Of a stretch of 64,000 nt of DNA, positions 44,740-52,890 are shown piece by piece. A program made the position numbers and the translations under genes. The notes below the pieces were generated by a model that saw only the letters and a list, made by a program, of their open reading frames with translations, did no database searches and was not told where the DNA came from. Numbering within the stretch: position 1 is the first letter of the stretch; each line of letters begins with the position of its first letter. This DNA comes from Pedobacter sp. PAMC26386 (GTDB lineage Bacteria > Bacteroidota > Bacteroidia > Sphingobacteriales > Sphingobacteriaceae), in NCBI GenBank assembly GCA_014302835.1, contig CP060294.1, positions 1,054,001 through 1,118,000 of the forward strand. The letters are read 5' to 3'.

Positions 44740-45162
44740 TCATTCTCCCCAGGCCGTTACCATTATGGCTCTTGAGCCCCCAAAATTTCGGTGTTCACAT
44801 AAATAAATTCCCTGCCAGGTTCCTAAAGCTAATCTGCCGTTGCGGATGGGAATGAGCAAAGAAGTATCCAGCAATGCTGTTTTTAAGTGAGCAGGCATGT
44901 CATCAGAACCTTCTTCGTCATGCAGGTAGTCCGGATCATTCTCCGGAACAGCCTTATTGAAAAATATTTCAAAATCGTGTCTGACTGTAGGGTCAGCATT
45001 TTCATTAATCGTAAGCGAAGCGGAGGTATGCTGAATGAAAACCTGGCAAATACCAGCTTTGAGCTCTCCGATCTCAGGAAAAGCGTTCAGAATATCTGAA
45101 GTAATCAGGTGAAAACCTCTTTTTCTTTCTTTAAGAACAAGTGAGTGCTGGTAAATTTTCAT
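44740..45162 (-). CDS. YjbQ family protein (UPF0047)
   Basis: This 140-residue protein matches the YjbQ family, described as having weak thiamine-phosphate synthase activity. The conserved block is FIQHTSASLTINENADPTVRHDFE, followed by YLHDEEGSDDMPAHLKTALL and GTWQGIYLCEHRN. The His and Asp residues in these stretches line the presumed active site. The length is standard. It is upstream of the GNAT-like gene on the same strand with a 115-bp gap. Confidence 0.93.
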   Translation of the reverse strand: MKIYQHSLVLKERKRGFHLITSDILNAFPEIGELKAGICQVFIQHTSASLTINENADPTVRHDFEIFFNKAVPENDPDYLHDEEGSDDMPAHLKTALLDTSLLIPIRNGRLALGTWQGIYLCEHRNFGGSRAIMVTAWGE

Positions 45163-45238
45163 TGCACAGGATTCTGTTTCGTATATGTATGATCAACGAT
45201 ATTTCCAGGCTTATCATATATTTTCATCGAAATTAACT

Positions 45239-45866
45239 TTATTTAGTACTGATGACTTTCTCTCTTTCTACTTTCACTCTAAATAATTGTCCATCTATAG
45301 GATAATTATTATAAGCCGCATCGGCTCCCTGTAAGGTGTAAAACAGCGGGCTGCCATAATTGGATGCTGAAAACTCTCCTTCACAGGAAACCAGGTTGTA
45401 AAATCGCTGAATTCTGTCGAAGCCAGAGGCCCTGCTACATTTTGCATTCCTGAAGTGCTGTAACCATTCAAATAAGTATGTATTTCGGCTGCTGTAACTA
45501 ATTTCATCTCCCGCTCCGTCAGCGGCTTGTTGCTGCTTACCTTATTGATGATCGTGTTTAGTTCATTTTTTCAGCATCAACCTGAATAGTTAGCATTCCC
45601 ATTCTTCCATATTCTACACTGGTCACGTAGTTTACCTTTTCCCGTTTAAGAAAGTCCTGATCTGCTAGATCTTTAAATGTGGGTTGCGTAGAAGAATCTA
45701 TATAAAACGCAAAATTGAGTTGTACTGCTCTAACTACGATTCCTCCTTTAATCTTAGCCACACTACCTCCAGCTCCTTTAGGGAAACCAAATAAAGTACT
45801 GAGATCAGCATTACCTCCAAAAATAAGATTCAGTTCATTGGTATGCGTGAAGTCGTAGCTGTCAAA
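45239..45866 (-). pseudogene. C-terminal remnant of a thiol-activated cytolysin family gene
   Basis: Reading through two frameshifts gives about 205 residues. The key piece is GGIVVRAVQLNFAFYIDSST, then FKDLADQDFLKREKVNYVT and SVEYGRMGMLTIQVDAE, which matches the F-x-Q-x-YY..D..P....YVSSVxYGR core of cholesterol-dependent cytolysins. Frameshift 1 is in a six-A run (45566-45571) and frameshift 2 near 45398-45406. Beyond them the original tail reads CEGEFSASNYGSPLFYTL and RVKVEREKVISTK. The 5' side is cut by the IS element, and beyond the IS only about 40 bp separate it from the TonB gene, so the N-terminal part is gone. The gene is dead. Confidence 0.75.
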
Positions 45867-45870
45867 TGAA

Positions 45871-45909
45871 GTGAACCCCAAAAGTTAGACAAAAACTTTT
45901 GGGGTTCAC
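45871..45909. repeat. Hairpin at the left end of the insertion sequence
   Basis: GTGAACCCCAAAAGTT (45871-45886) and its complement (45894-45909) make a 16-bp stem just before the orfA start. Such a structure can block outside transcription and translation from entering the transposase gene. Confidence 0.75.
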
Positions 45910-45914
45910 TATTT

Positions 45915-46436
45915 ATGGAAAAACACACATTTGAGGAGAAACTAGATATAGTTTCTCAAGTAAAAAACGGGAAGCCGATACTACGCATATCCGGGGAACG
46001 GCATATAGGCGAAAGGATGCTATTGGAATGGGTTCGCAAGTATAATCTTTATGGTGCAAATGGGCTACTCAAACAGCCTAACATCAGTGCTACAGCTGAT
46101 TTCAAGGAAGAAATTGTAAGGATTGTTCTAGAGAAAAAGGTATCTTTAGTTCAAGTTGTTCTACAATATGGCGTAAGCAAAACTGCTTTAGAGCGTTGGG
46201 TAAGATCAGTACGAGTTGAGGGTTATGCCGTACTACACCAACAAAAAAATCGCGGACGACCACCTAAAGGTATGAATAGATCAAAGAAGCATGAGCCTGA
46301 AACAGAACTAGAGAAGCTCCAGGTGGAGAATGCTCGTTTGCGAGGCGAGAACGCACTATTAAAAAAAGTCACGGCCTTAGTCAAGGAAAGAGAAGCCCGC
46401 GAACGCATGAGTGGGCAAAAGCCATCGAGGAACTAA
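45915..46436 (+). CDS. IS150-type transposase OrfA
   Basis: This 173-residue protein binds the element ends. It has two helix-turn-helix units, the second with VSLVQVVLQYGVSKTALERWVRSV, a basic GRPPKGMNRSKK linker and a C-terminal leucine zipper (TELEKLQVENARLRGENALLKK). The length equals that of typical IS150-group OrfA. The A7G run at 46361-46368 lies near its end; a -1 slip there leads into the orfB frame (HEWAKAIEEL...), giving the OrfAB transposase. The frame itself looks intact. Confidence 0.9.
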   Translation: MEKHTFEEKLDIVSQVKNGKPILRISGERHIGERMLLEWVRKYNLYGANGLLKQPNISATADFKEEIVRIVLEKKVSLVQVVLQYGVSKTALERWVRSVRVEGYAVLHQQKNRGRPPKGMNRSKKHEPETELEKLQVENARLRGENALLKKVTALVKEREARERMSGQKPSRN

Positions 46437-47257
46437 GGCCTGAACATGATGTTGCAATTCTATTGGATTGCAAACAGATGGCTCGTTCGGTATTTTACTA
46501 TCATCGCAAGCATCTGAATGCTGATGATAAATACAAACATGAAAAGGAAGAAATTATGCGCATATATCACTTGCATAAGGGTCGATATGGGTATCGGCGG
46601 GTAACGGCCAAAATGAAGAACTTAGGTTATCATATAAATCATAAGACTGTTCAAAGATTAATGGGGACATTGCACCTAAAATGTAATATCAGGAAAGTCC
46701 GCTATCGCTCCTACAAAGGTGATGTTGGTAAAATTGCCCCCAATACTTCAAAGGAATTTCAAGGCAAGTTCGCCTAATTAGAAATTGGCTACGGATGTTA
46801 CTCAGGTAAACATCAAAGGCGAGAAGATCTACCTATCTCCGATACTTGACCTATTCAATGGAGAAGTTATCTACTATAGTATCTCCAAAAGTCCGAATAT
46901 GAAGATGATAGAGGAAATGTTATATAAAGTTTTTGATAAAATAAAAGACACAAAGGGGCTTATTTTTCATTCTGATCAAGGCTGGCAATATCAGCATTAT
47001 GGATATAGAAAGGCATTAGAGAAACAAGGAATTATACAGAGCATGTCTAGAAAAGGGAATTGCTTAGATAATGCAGTGGCCGAAAACTTTTTTGGAATCT
47101 TAAAGACAGAATTACTATACTCACAAGGCTTTGAGACAGCAGAAGAGTTTATCCTTTCAGTAAAAGAATACATTTACTATTACAACAATAAAAGAATAAA
47201 AATAGGTTAAATGGAAAGAGCCCGGTGGAATACCGAGCTCTCATACAAAAAACTTAA
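46406..47257 (+). pseudogene. IS150-type transposase OrfB, inactivated
   Basis: This is the DDE integrase half. The frame runs from the EWAKAIEELRPEHDVAILL region through SVFYYHRKHL, GRYGYRRVTAKM and the rve core, where Asp of ATDVTQVN, Asp of HSDQGWQYQ and Glu of DNAVAENFFGILK form the catalytic triad. It ends in KSPVEYRALIQKT. It is broken near 46777 by an indel plus a TAG (probably from CAG) just before the first Asp motif, and near 47208, where a lost T ends the frame before the tail. The W of the usual KWATDVT is also replaced by Leu. Confidence 0.85.
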
Positions 47258-47337
47258 TTTTGTTAATCCGTCCAAGTTTTTGGGGTCACATCACAAATGA
47301 TACAACCTCTTCCTGATATGAACTTAAAATTAAGCTG

Positions 47338-49773
47338 CTAGTAGTTGATTGTGTAACTTAAGTTATAGGTACGACCTCTGCCAAAATAAGCTAAGGCTTG
47401 TGGAACAATGCGTAGTGGTGCGTATAAAACCTGTGCACGTTTACTCCAGATAGTTTGGTAATCCTGGTTTAATAAATTTTGTACACCGAATGATAAAGTA
47501 CCGAGAGGCAATTTAACATGACCTAATAAATCTACAGTAGTATAACCCAGAAGTCTGTTATTCAGATTATCTTTCGTATCAAACGAACGGAAGCCCTGTG
47601 CTTTAAACCCTATAGACTTGTTACTCCACCCCACAAAAGCAGTTGCTTTTGAAGGGCTCACGTTACTGATGTCCTGAGCTTTCCACGAATCAACATCTCT
47701 GAATTGTGATTTAATATACAAACCATTACCTCCAATTTCAAAACCATTAGATAAGTTGACCGCTAAAGAAGCTTCAGCACCGTAATTACGCGTTTTACGG
47801 TCAATTACTTCGACGGCGAATACTTTTGATGTTTTCAGGTCTTTATCAGACCAGGCATAAAAAGCAGCAACCTGTGCAGTTACAACATTACCACGATGAC
47901 GCCATCCGGTTTCAAGCTGGTTGGTTTTCAGACCAGTTAAAGGTGTTGTAGCCACACTGCTTCCCTGGATTAAATCCCAGTTTGTTCCGTTTAATTTGTA
48001 ACTACCCTGTCCATAATATTTAGCCGGATCTGCTAAGTTGAAGCCCTGGGCAAAATTAACCCATACTTGCTGTGGCGCAGATATTTTATAAATCAACCCA
48101 CCATTTAACAGGTTGACATCATAATTACTTTTGCCACCTGGAATAGGGGTAGCTGTCAGACCACGGCCGTAAGTGATAAATGCAGCCGGACTAATGCCAA
48201 CAAAATCATTAACCTTTACATACATTCTTTGTTGTCTGATACCACCTGATAAAGTCAGCTTGCTTGTTAAATTCCACTGTGCTTGCATGAAGCCCGAAAG
48301 ACTATTGATATTCACACCAGGGTAACGGGGAACAGTTGCAATACCAATATTGGTCATCCCTCCGCTTGCAAAAGATTTTGCTCTGTCAAACATGACTTGA
48401 GTTGCGTTAAAAGCTTCATTATCGGCATCAACACCATAAGTTAAGTTAAAAGCAGACCATTGTTTCACTAAAACTAATTTCAAGGCACTGTACCTTGTGC
48501 TTTGTACCGTAGAGCCACCGTAGGTTAAGGCTGTAGGTGGTGTAGTTGTATTATCAGACGCCTGGCCCGGATAAGGGTGGAAACTGAATTTTTCATTTCT
48601 GCTTGATCCCTGAATGTATAAATCCTGTCCGCCAACAATGTCAGCAGCATGGTAATCCAGATTAATAGAAGCACGTGATGTTTGTGGTCTCACAGAAGAA
48701 GTAAAGCCATCTCTCATTTCTAAAAGGCTTGCATTCTGTAGTAGACCTGCATAGTTTGTTCCCAGAAAAAGATCTTTAGTTCCTACATAACCAGAATTGT
48801 AATACTGCGCATTTACCTTTAAAGTCTGTTTGCTGCTCAATTTAAATTCTGTATTTGCGAAAATATCAAACGATTGATTGTATTGTAAATCTGTTTGTGT
48901 GATATCAGTGAACATCTGCTTATTGTTTGAGTCAAAAGCCGCATTGTTTTTTTGATAAGCAATACCGATTCTGCCATTAAAGTTTTCACTCCCGCCAGAA
49001 ATTGACTGTGCAAAACGGATATCGTGATCTGATTTTTGTTGTAAACCACTACGGGCACCGGCCTCAGTAGTAAAGGCTAGAGGGCCTGATTGTCCTTTTT
49101 TAGTGATAATGTTAATGATACCACCAGTAGCGCCACCACCATAAATAGAACTTGCGCCAGAAAGTACTTCAATACGCTCAATATTGAACGGATCAACAGA
49201 GTCAAACTGTCGTGCAGATGCTCTGGTACTGTTTAAGGACACGCCATCCACCATCACCAAAACATTTCGTCCTCTTAGATTCTGCCCAAAATTAGTACGC
49301 CCTTCAGGACCGGCATCTAAACCCGGAATAAGTTTACCTAAAGCTTCTTTTAAGCTTACCCCACCTTTAATCTGCTCTTGTAAACGTTGATTGTCAATGA
49401 CCCAGACAGTTCCTGGAATTTCGCTGATTTTACTTGGCTTACGCGAAGAAACAACGATCAGCTCATCCATTGTATTGGTTGCATCCAGTGTTACTTCAAG
49501 ATTCAGCTTTTGATCTTTAGCTAAACTAACTTTTTTAACAGTCGGGGTGTAACCTATATAGCTAATGATCAGGTTGTAACTACCTGCTTCTAGTTTCAAT
49601 TCAAAATGACCATTCTGGTCTGTACTGGCTTCTAGTTTCTTACCTTCAACTTTGATATTTGCACCGCTTAACGGTTCAGTATGGTTACTTATAATTCCGC
49701 TTACAGTCTGGGCTTTAACACCTGCTGCAAAAGCAATCATAAGGAATAAGATTAAGTATAGATTTTTTCTCAT
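47338..49773 (-). CDS. TonB-dependent outer-membrane receptor, probably for a ferric siderophore
   Basis: This 811-residue receptor has a signal peptide (1-21, ending GVKAQ) and a CarboxypepD_reg-like domain (about 22-100). A plug domain follows (about 115-230: VMVDGVSLNSTRAS, IERIEVLSGASSIYGGGATG, GGIINIITKK), then a 22-strand barrel ending in YTINY with a C-terminal aromatic residue. It takes up a substrate with energy from TonB. The Fur-like palindrome upstream, the divergent PepSY protein and the hydroxamate siderophore genes nearby suggest iron-siderophore import. Confidence 0.92.
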   Translation of the reverse strand: MRKNLYLILFLMIAFAAGVKAQTVSGIISNHTEPLSGANIKVEGKKLEASTDQNGHFELKLEAGSYNLIISYIGYTPTVKKVSLAKDQKLNLEVTLDATNTMDELIVVSSRKPSKISEIPGTVWVIDNQRLQEQIKGGVSLKEALGKLIPGLDAGPEGRTNFGQNLRGRNVLVMVDGVSLNSTRASARQFDSVDPFNIERIEVLSGASSIYGGGATGGIINIITKKGQSGPLAFTTEAGARSGLQQKSDHDIRFAQSISGGSENFNGRIGIAYQKNNAAFDSNNKQMFTDITQTDLQYNQSFDIFANTEFKLSSKQTLKVNAQYYNSGYVGTKDLFLGTNYAGLLQNASLLEMRDGFTSSVRPQTSRASINLDYHAADIVGGQDLYIQGSSRNEKFSFHPYPGQASDNTTTPPTALTYGGSTVQSTRYSALKLVLVKQWSAFNLTYGVDADNEAFNATQVMFDRAKSFASGGMTNIGIATVPRYPGVNINSLSGFMQAQWNLTSKLTLSGGIRQQRMYVKVNDFVGISPAAFITYGRGLTATPIPGGKSNYDVNLLNGGLIYKISAPQQVWVNFAQGFNLADPAKYYGQGSYKLNGTNWDLIQGSSVATTPLTGLKTNQLETGWRHRGNVVTAQVAAFYAWSDKDLKTSKVFAVEVIDRKTRNYGAEASLAVNLSNGFEIGGNGLYIKSQFRDVDSWKAQDISNVSPSKATAFVGWSNKSIGFKAQGFRSFDTKDNLNNRLLGYTTVDLLGHVKLPLGTLSFGVQNLLNQDYQTIWSKRAQVLYAPLRIVPQALAYFGRGRTYNLSYTINY

Positions 49774-49810
49774 GTGTTATTTTTTATGTTTTACAGCGCA
49801 AAGCAAAGAT

Positions 49811-49833
49811 TTATTTGGATTAATTCCAAATAA
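49811..49833. promoter_or_regulatory. Fur-like operator between TonB receptor and PepSY genes
   Basis: TTATTTGGA (49811-49819) and TCCAAATAA (49825-49833) form a perfect 9-bp dyad around TTAAT. It resembles the ATTTAGA-N5-TCTAAAT form of Fur boxes in Bacteroidetes and other groups, with G in place of A at one position of each arm. It sits between divergent iron-related genes and could control both. Confidence 0.65.
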
Positions 49834-49869
49834 TAATCTACTTTTATCTTTTCGATGCAAATTCTACTA

Positions 49870-50985
49870 ATGAACTTTAAAAAGGTCGCACGTCTTGTGC
49901 ACAGGTGGCTGGGTTTAACTTCCGGTCTGGTTGTATTTATTGTCAGCGTAACAGGTTGCCTGTACGTATTTCAGGATGAAATAAAAGATGCTACGGAGCC
50001 CTGGCGTAAAGTAGAGGTACAGCAAAAGCCCATAATTTTGCCTTCCAAACTCAGTGAAATTGCACAAAAAGTTCATCCGGATCTTGAAATAGGCAGAATT
50101 GTCTATGTGAGTAAAGATAGGGCGGCCATCGTCTTCTTAACAGGGAAGGGGGCATTCTATACCGTTCATATTAATCCTTATACAGGAGCTGTATTGCATG
50201 ATCAAAATCTTCGTAAAGATTTTTTCACTATAGTTCAGTTTATCCATATTTATCTTTTGCTGCCAGGGCCAATTGGAAAGATGGTGGTCGGAGTTTCTGT
50301 CTTTATATTTCTGGTTTTACTGATTACTGGGGTCTGCATCTGGTGGCCTAAACGTAAAACACAACTAAAAAGGTCATTGACCATTAAATTCAATGGAAAA
50401 TGGCGCCGGGTAAATTATGATTTGCATAGCGTATTGGGAATTTACGCTTGTGTAATTGCCTTTATTGTCGCTTTTACTGGTTTATCCATTAGTTACGATT
50501 GGGTAAAGAGAGGGGTAAAACAAACGGTTAATATGGGTACTCAATACGCCTCCGAGGAAAAAATCCCAACCGTCAAACTGATCGGTCTGATGAATTCGGA
50601 TAAATTAATAGACGCTTCCTTTCTGGAGAGTGTCAAACGATCACCAAATTCAGATATGTACTTGATTGCACCTGTTGCAAAAGGTTCGGCAATCCTCAAT
50701 ATTACAGTTTATGAAGAAGCCCTGTTTTATTATAAAAGTGACCGGTATTATTTCAACGCCAATAATGGAGCCGTGATCAAAGAAGTGTTCCACCGCAATA
50801 AAAGTAACGGGCTAAAACTAAATGAAATGTCTTATGACCTGCATACCGGACAAATATTAGGATTAACCGGAAAGATAATTGCCTTTATATCCAGTTTGGT
50901 TTGTGCAACCTTACCTGTTACCGGTTTTCTTTTCTGGAGAGGTAAGCGTAAAGACAAAAGGAGAGCATTAGCAGAGAAAGCTTAA
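49870..50985 (+). CDS. PepSY-associated membrane protein
   Basis: This 371-residue inner-membrane protein (from the ATG at 49870; another ATG at 49855) is of the PepSY_TM type. The first helix reads LVHRWLGLTSGLVVFIVSVTGCLYVF with the conserved HRWLG. Further helices are at about 135-160 (VVGVSVFIFLVLLITGVCIWWPKR, followed by the DLHSVLG motif), 195-215 and the C-terminus. Conserved His in HRW and DLH may bind haem or iron. Members sit beside ferric-siderophore receptors and probably reduce ferric iron in the periplasm. It diverges from the TonB receptor across a Fur-like site. Confidence 0.87.
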   Translation: MNFKKVARLVHRWLGLTSGLVVFIVSVTGCLYVFQDEIKDATEPWRKVEVQQKPIILPSKLSEIAQKVHPDLEIGRIVYVSKDRAAIVFLTGKGAFYTVHINPYTGAVLHDQNLRKDFFTIVQFIHIYLLLPGPIGKMVVGVSVFIFLVLLITGVCIWWPKRKTQLKRSLTIKFNGKWRRVNYDLHSVLGIYACVIAFIVAFTGLSISYDWVKRGVKQTVNMGTQYASEEKIPTVKLIGLMNSDKLIDASFLESVKRSPNSDMYLIAPVAKGSAILNITVYEEALFYYKSDRYYFNANNGAVIKEVFHRNKSNGLKLNEMSYDLHTGQILGLTGKIIAFISSLVCATLPVTGFLFWRGKRKDKRRALAEKA

Positions 50986-51120
50986 AGCCCAGTTTAACCT
51001 TCTTTTTTTATAGTTTAACGGCAATCGCGCCGTGAGGAATTGCTATGTTAAAAACAAATTAACGAGTCAGCTCAAAAATTAAGTCCTAAATTTACTTCTG
51101 ATAATCAGTGTTTTATGACT

Positions 51121-51163
51121 TTATAAATAATTAGTCTAAATATAATTTGTAATTGTTCTAAAT
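51121..51163 (+). promoter_or_regulatory. Tandem Fur-like sites upstream of the siderophore operon
   Basis: ATTTGTA-ATTGT-TCTAAAT (51145-51163) is a near match to the ATTTAGA-N5-TCTAAAT dyad. A second half-site TCTAAAT (51135-51141) lies before it, giving overlapping sites. The rest of the 363-bp region 50986-51348 shows only a doubtful 39-codon frame. Confidence 0.5.
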
Positions 51164-51196
51164 AAGATCTTACTTCGCATAGAAATTTAAATCATT

Positions 51197-51316
51197 ATGA
51201 AGAAGAGGATTCTAAACCTTGTTTTCGCTCTAATTGGTTCCTCTTCCATTGATTTAATTGCGCGCAAATCTAAAGTTTGTGTTCAAACAGCAAGCCTATT
51301 TATTAATAACCCCTAA
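51197..51316 (+). CDS. Doubtful 39-residue frame in the siderophore operon leader
   Basis: ATG at 51197 opens MKKRILNLVFALIGSSSIDL and more, ending at TAA 51316, 32 bp before the decarboxylase gene. The basic front and short hydrophobic stretch look like part of a signal sequence, but no cleavage site or body follows. It could be a leader peptide or a random frame. Confidence 0.2.
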   Translation: MKKRILNLVFALIGSSSIDLIARKSKVCVQTASLFINNP

Positions 51317-51348
51317 TACATAAAAAACTGTGAATAATTAAGATCGAT

Positions 51349-52890
51349 ATGCTGACACTCAACCTACAAGAAGAACAACTAGTAAACTTATTTGAAGATA
51401 ACCTGCAAAAGGATATTTTCCATCATGACAATCAAGAAGAATACCTGGATGCGATCGGAAAGGTAAGCCTTGCTGTCAAACGTTTCCTGGATAACAATAA
51501 AAAACCATTCAGCGGAGTAAGCCCGGCGCAATTGCGCCCTTTATTTGCCAAGGTGGATTTTGAAACTCCTTTAGCAGATTATGACACCTTACTGGACGAG
51601 GTAGAGCTTTTGTATACCAATCACGCAGTAGCTTTCCATCACCCAGAATATATTGCCCATTTAAACTGTCCGCTGGTTATACCCGCAATTGCAGCAGAAG
51701 TCATGATCTCGTCCATCAATTCATCGTTAGATACCTGGGATCAAAGCGCTGGAGGAACCCTAATGGAACAGAAGCTGATTGAATGGACCAATAAAGAAAT
51801 AGGATTTGGACCGCAGGCTGACGGGATTTTTACCAGTGGCGGCACCCAAAGTAATTTAATGGGTTTACTGCTGGCCAGAGACCATTATGCTATGAAGTAT
51901 TTAAACCACAATATTAAAGAAGATGGTTTACCTCCGGAAGCCTCACGTTTCCGGATTTTTGTTTCAGAAAAGGCCCACTTCAGTATTCAGAAAAATGCTT
52001 CTCTGTTAGGTTTGGGTGAAAAGACCGTGGTGAAAATCAAAACTGACCGCAGTTTCAGAATGAATTCTGTTTTGCTTGAAGATGCAATTAAACAAGAACT
52101 GGCACAAGGAAATATTCCTATCGCCATAGTGGGTACAGCGGGGACTACCGATTTTGGTAATCTTGATCCTTTACAGGAAATAGGCCGTTTAACTCAGAAA
52201 TACGACCTATGGTTTCATGTTGATGCAGCTTATGGTTGCGGGCTGCTGCTCACAAAAAAATACCGCAGATTACTCAATGGTATAGAGCTGGCGCATTCTG
52301 TAACTGTAGATTATCACAAATCATTTTTTCAACCGGTAAGCAGTGGAGCCTTTTTGATTAAAGACAAAAGATTTTTCGGTCTGATTACCCATCATGCCGA
52401 TTACCTGAATCCTAAAGATCATGATTTGGATGGTTTACCAAACCAGGTCAATAAATCAATACAAACCACCCGTCGTTTTGATGCTTTAAAACTCTGGTTT
52501 ACCTTGAGGATGATGGGGAAAGAAAAACTAGGCAGTTACTTTGAAACGATCATTCAAACTGCTTCACAAATTGCTGTAATGTTACAGGCAGACCCATCAT
52601 TTGAACTGATGAATGAATCTGACATCAGTGCCCTGGTTTTCCGTTACAACCCAAGAGATGGAAAAGCAGACCTCTGCGCAATGAACCAGTTTATTAAAAA
52701 GAGCATGTTTAACGGAGGAGAAGCATTGGTGGCCGGTACAAAAATCAACAAACAATTCTACCTCAAGTTTACGTTGCTTAACCCTCTTACAACAATCGAC
52801 CACGTTAAAAACATCTTCAACATCATAAAAACCCATGGAAACGAATACCTACAGTTTAATAAAACTACAACAGAATTCTGGAGAAATTAA
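51349..52890 (+). CDS. PLP-dependent decarboxylase of siderophore biosynthesis
   Basis: This 513-residue group II PLP decarboxylase is related to 2,4-diaminobutyrate, lysine and aromatic amino acid decarboxylases. GIFTSGGTQSNLMGLLLARD and VGTAGTTDFGNLDP are substrate and cofactor loops, WFHVDAAYGCGLL holds the PLP Asp, and TVDYHKSFFQP the Schiff-base Lys. In hydroxamate siderophore pathways it makes the diamine (cadaverine or a similar compound) that the downstream monooxygenase hydroxylates. It is the first gene of the operon, and its 3' end overlaps the next start by 56 nt. Confidence 0.88.
   Translation: MLTLNLQEEQLVNLFEDNLQKDIFHHDNQEEYLDAIGKVSLAVKRFLDNNKKPFSGVSPAQLRPLFAKVDFETPLADYDTLLDEVELLYTNHAVAFHHPEYIAHLNCPLVIPAIAAEVMISSINSSLDTWDQSAGGTLMEQKLIEWTNKEIGFGPQADGIFTSGGTQSNLMGLLLARDHYAMKYLNHNIKEDGLPPEASRFRIFVSEKAHFSIQKNASLLGLGEKTVVKIKTDRSFRMNSVLLEDAIKQELAQGNIPIAIVGTAGTTDFGNLDPLQEIGRLTQKYDLWFHVDAAYGCGLLLTKKYRRLLNGIELAHSVTVDYHKSFFQPVSSGAFLIKDKRFFGLITHHADYLNPKDHDLDGLPNQVNKSIQTTRRFDALKLWFTLRMMGKEKLGSYFETIIQTASQIAVMLQADPSFELMNESDISALVFRYNPRDGKADLCAMNQFIKKSMFNGGEALVAGTKINKQFYLKFTLLNPLTTIDHVKNIFNIIKTHGNEYLQFNKTTTEFWRN

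Larger units (their letters stand above)
45867..47293 (+). mobile_element. IS3-family (IS150-like) insertion sequence, decayed
   Basis: The element is about 1427 bp. Its ends are TGAAGTGAACCCCAAAA on the left and the complement of TGATGTGACCCCAAAAA on the right, and it is flanked by a 4-bp direct repeat CAAA (45863-45866 and 47294-47297). It has the two-frame IS3 layout: orfA, an A7G slippery site at 46361-46368, and orfB with a DDE core. orfB carries an indel, a nonsense codon and a further 1-nt deletion, so it cannot move by itself. It inserted into a cytolysin gene. Confidence 0.85.

Noticed and set aside
44625..45099. Plus-strand frames over the yjbQ region
   Set aside because: They lie opposite the clear YjbQ coding frame and show no protein-family features.
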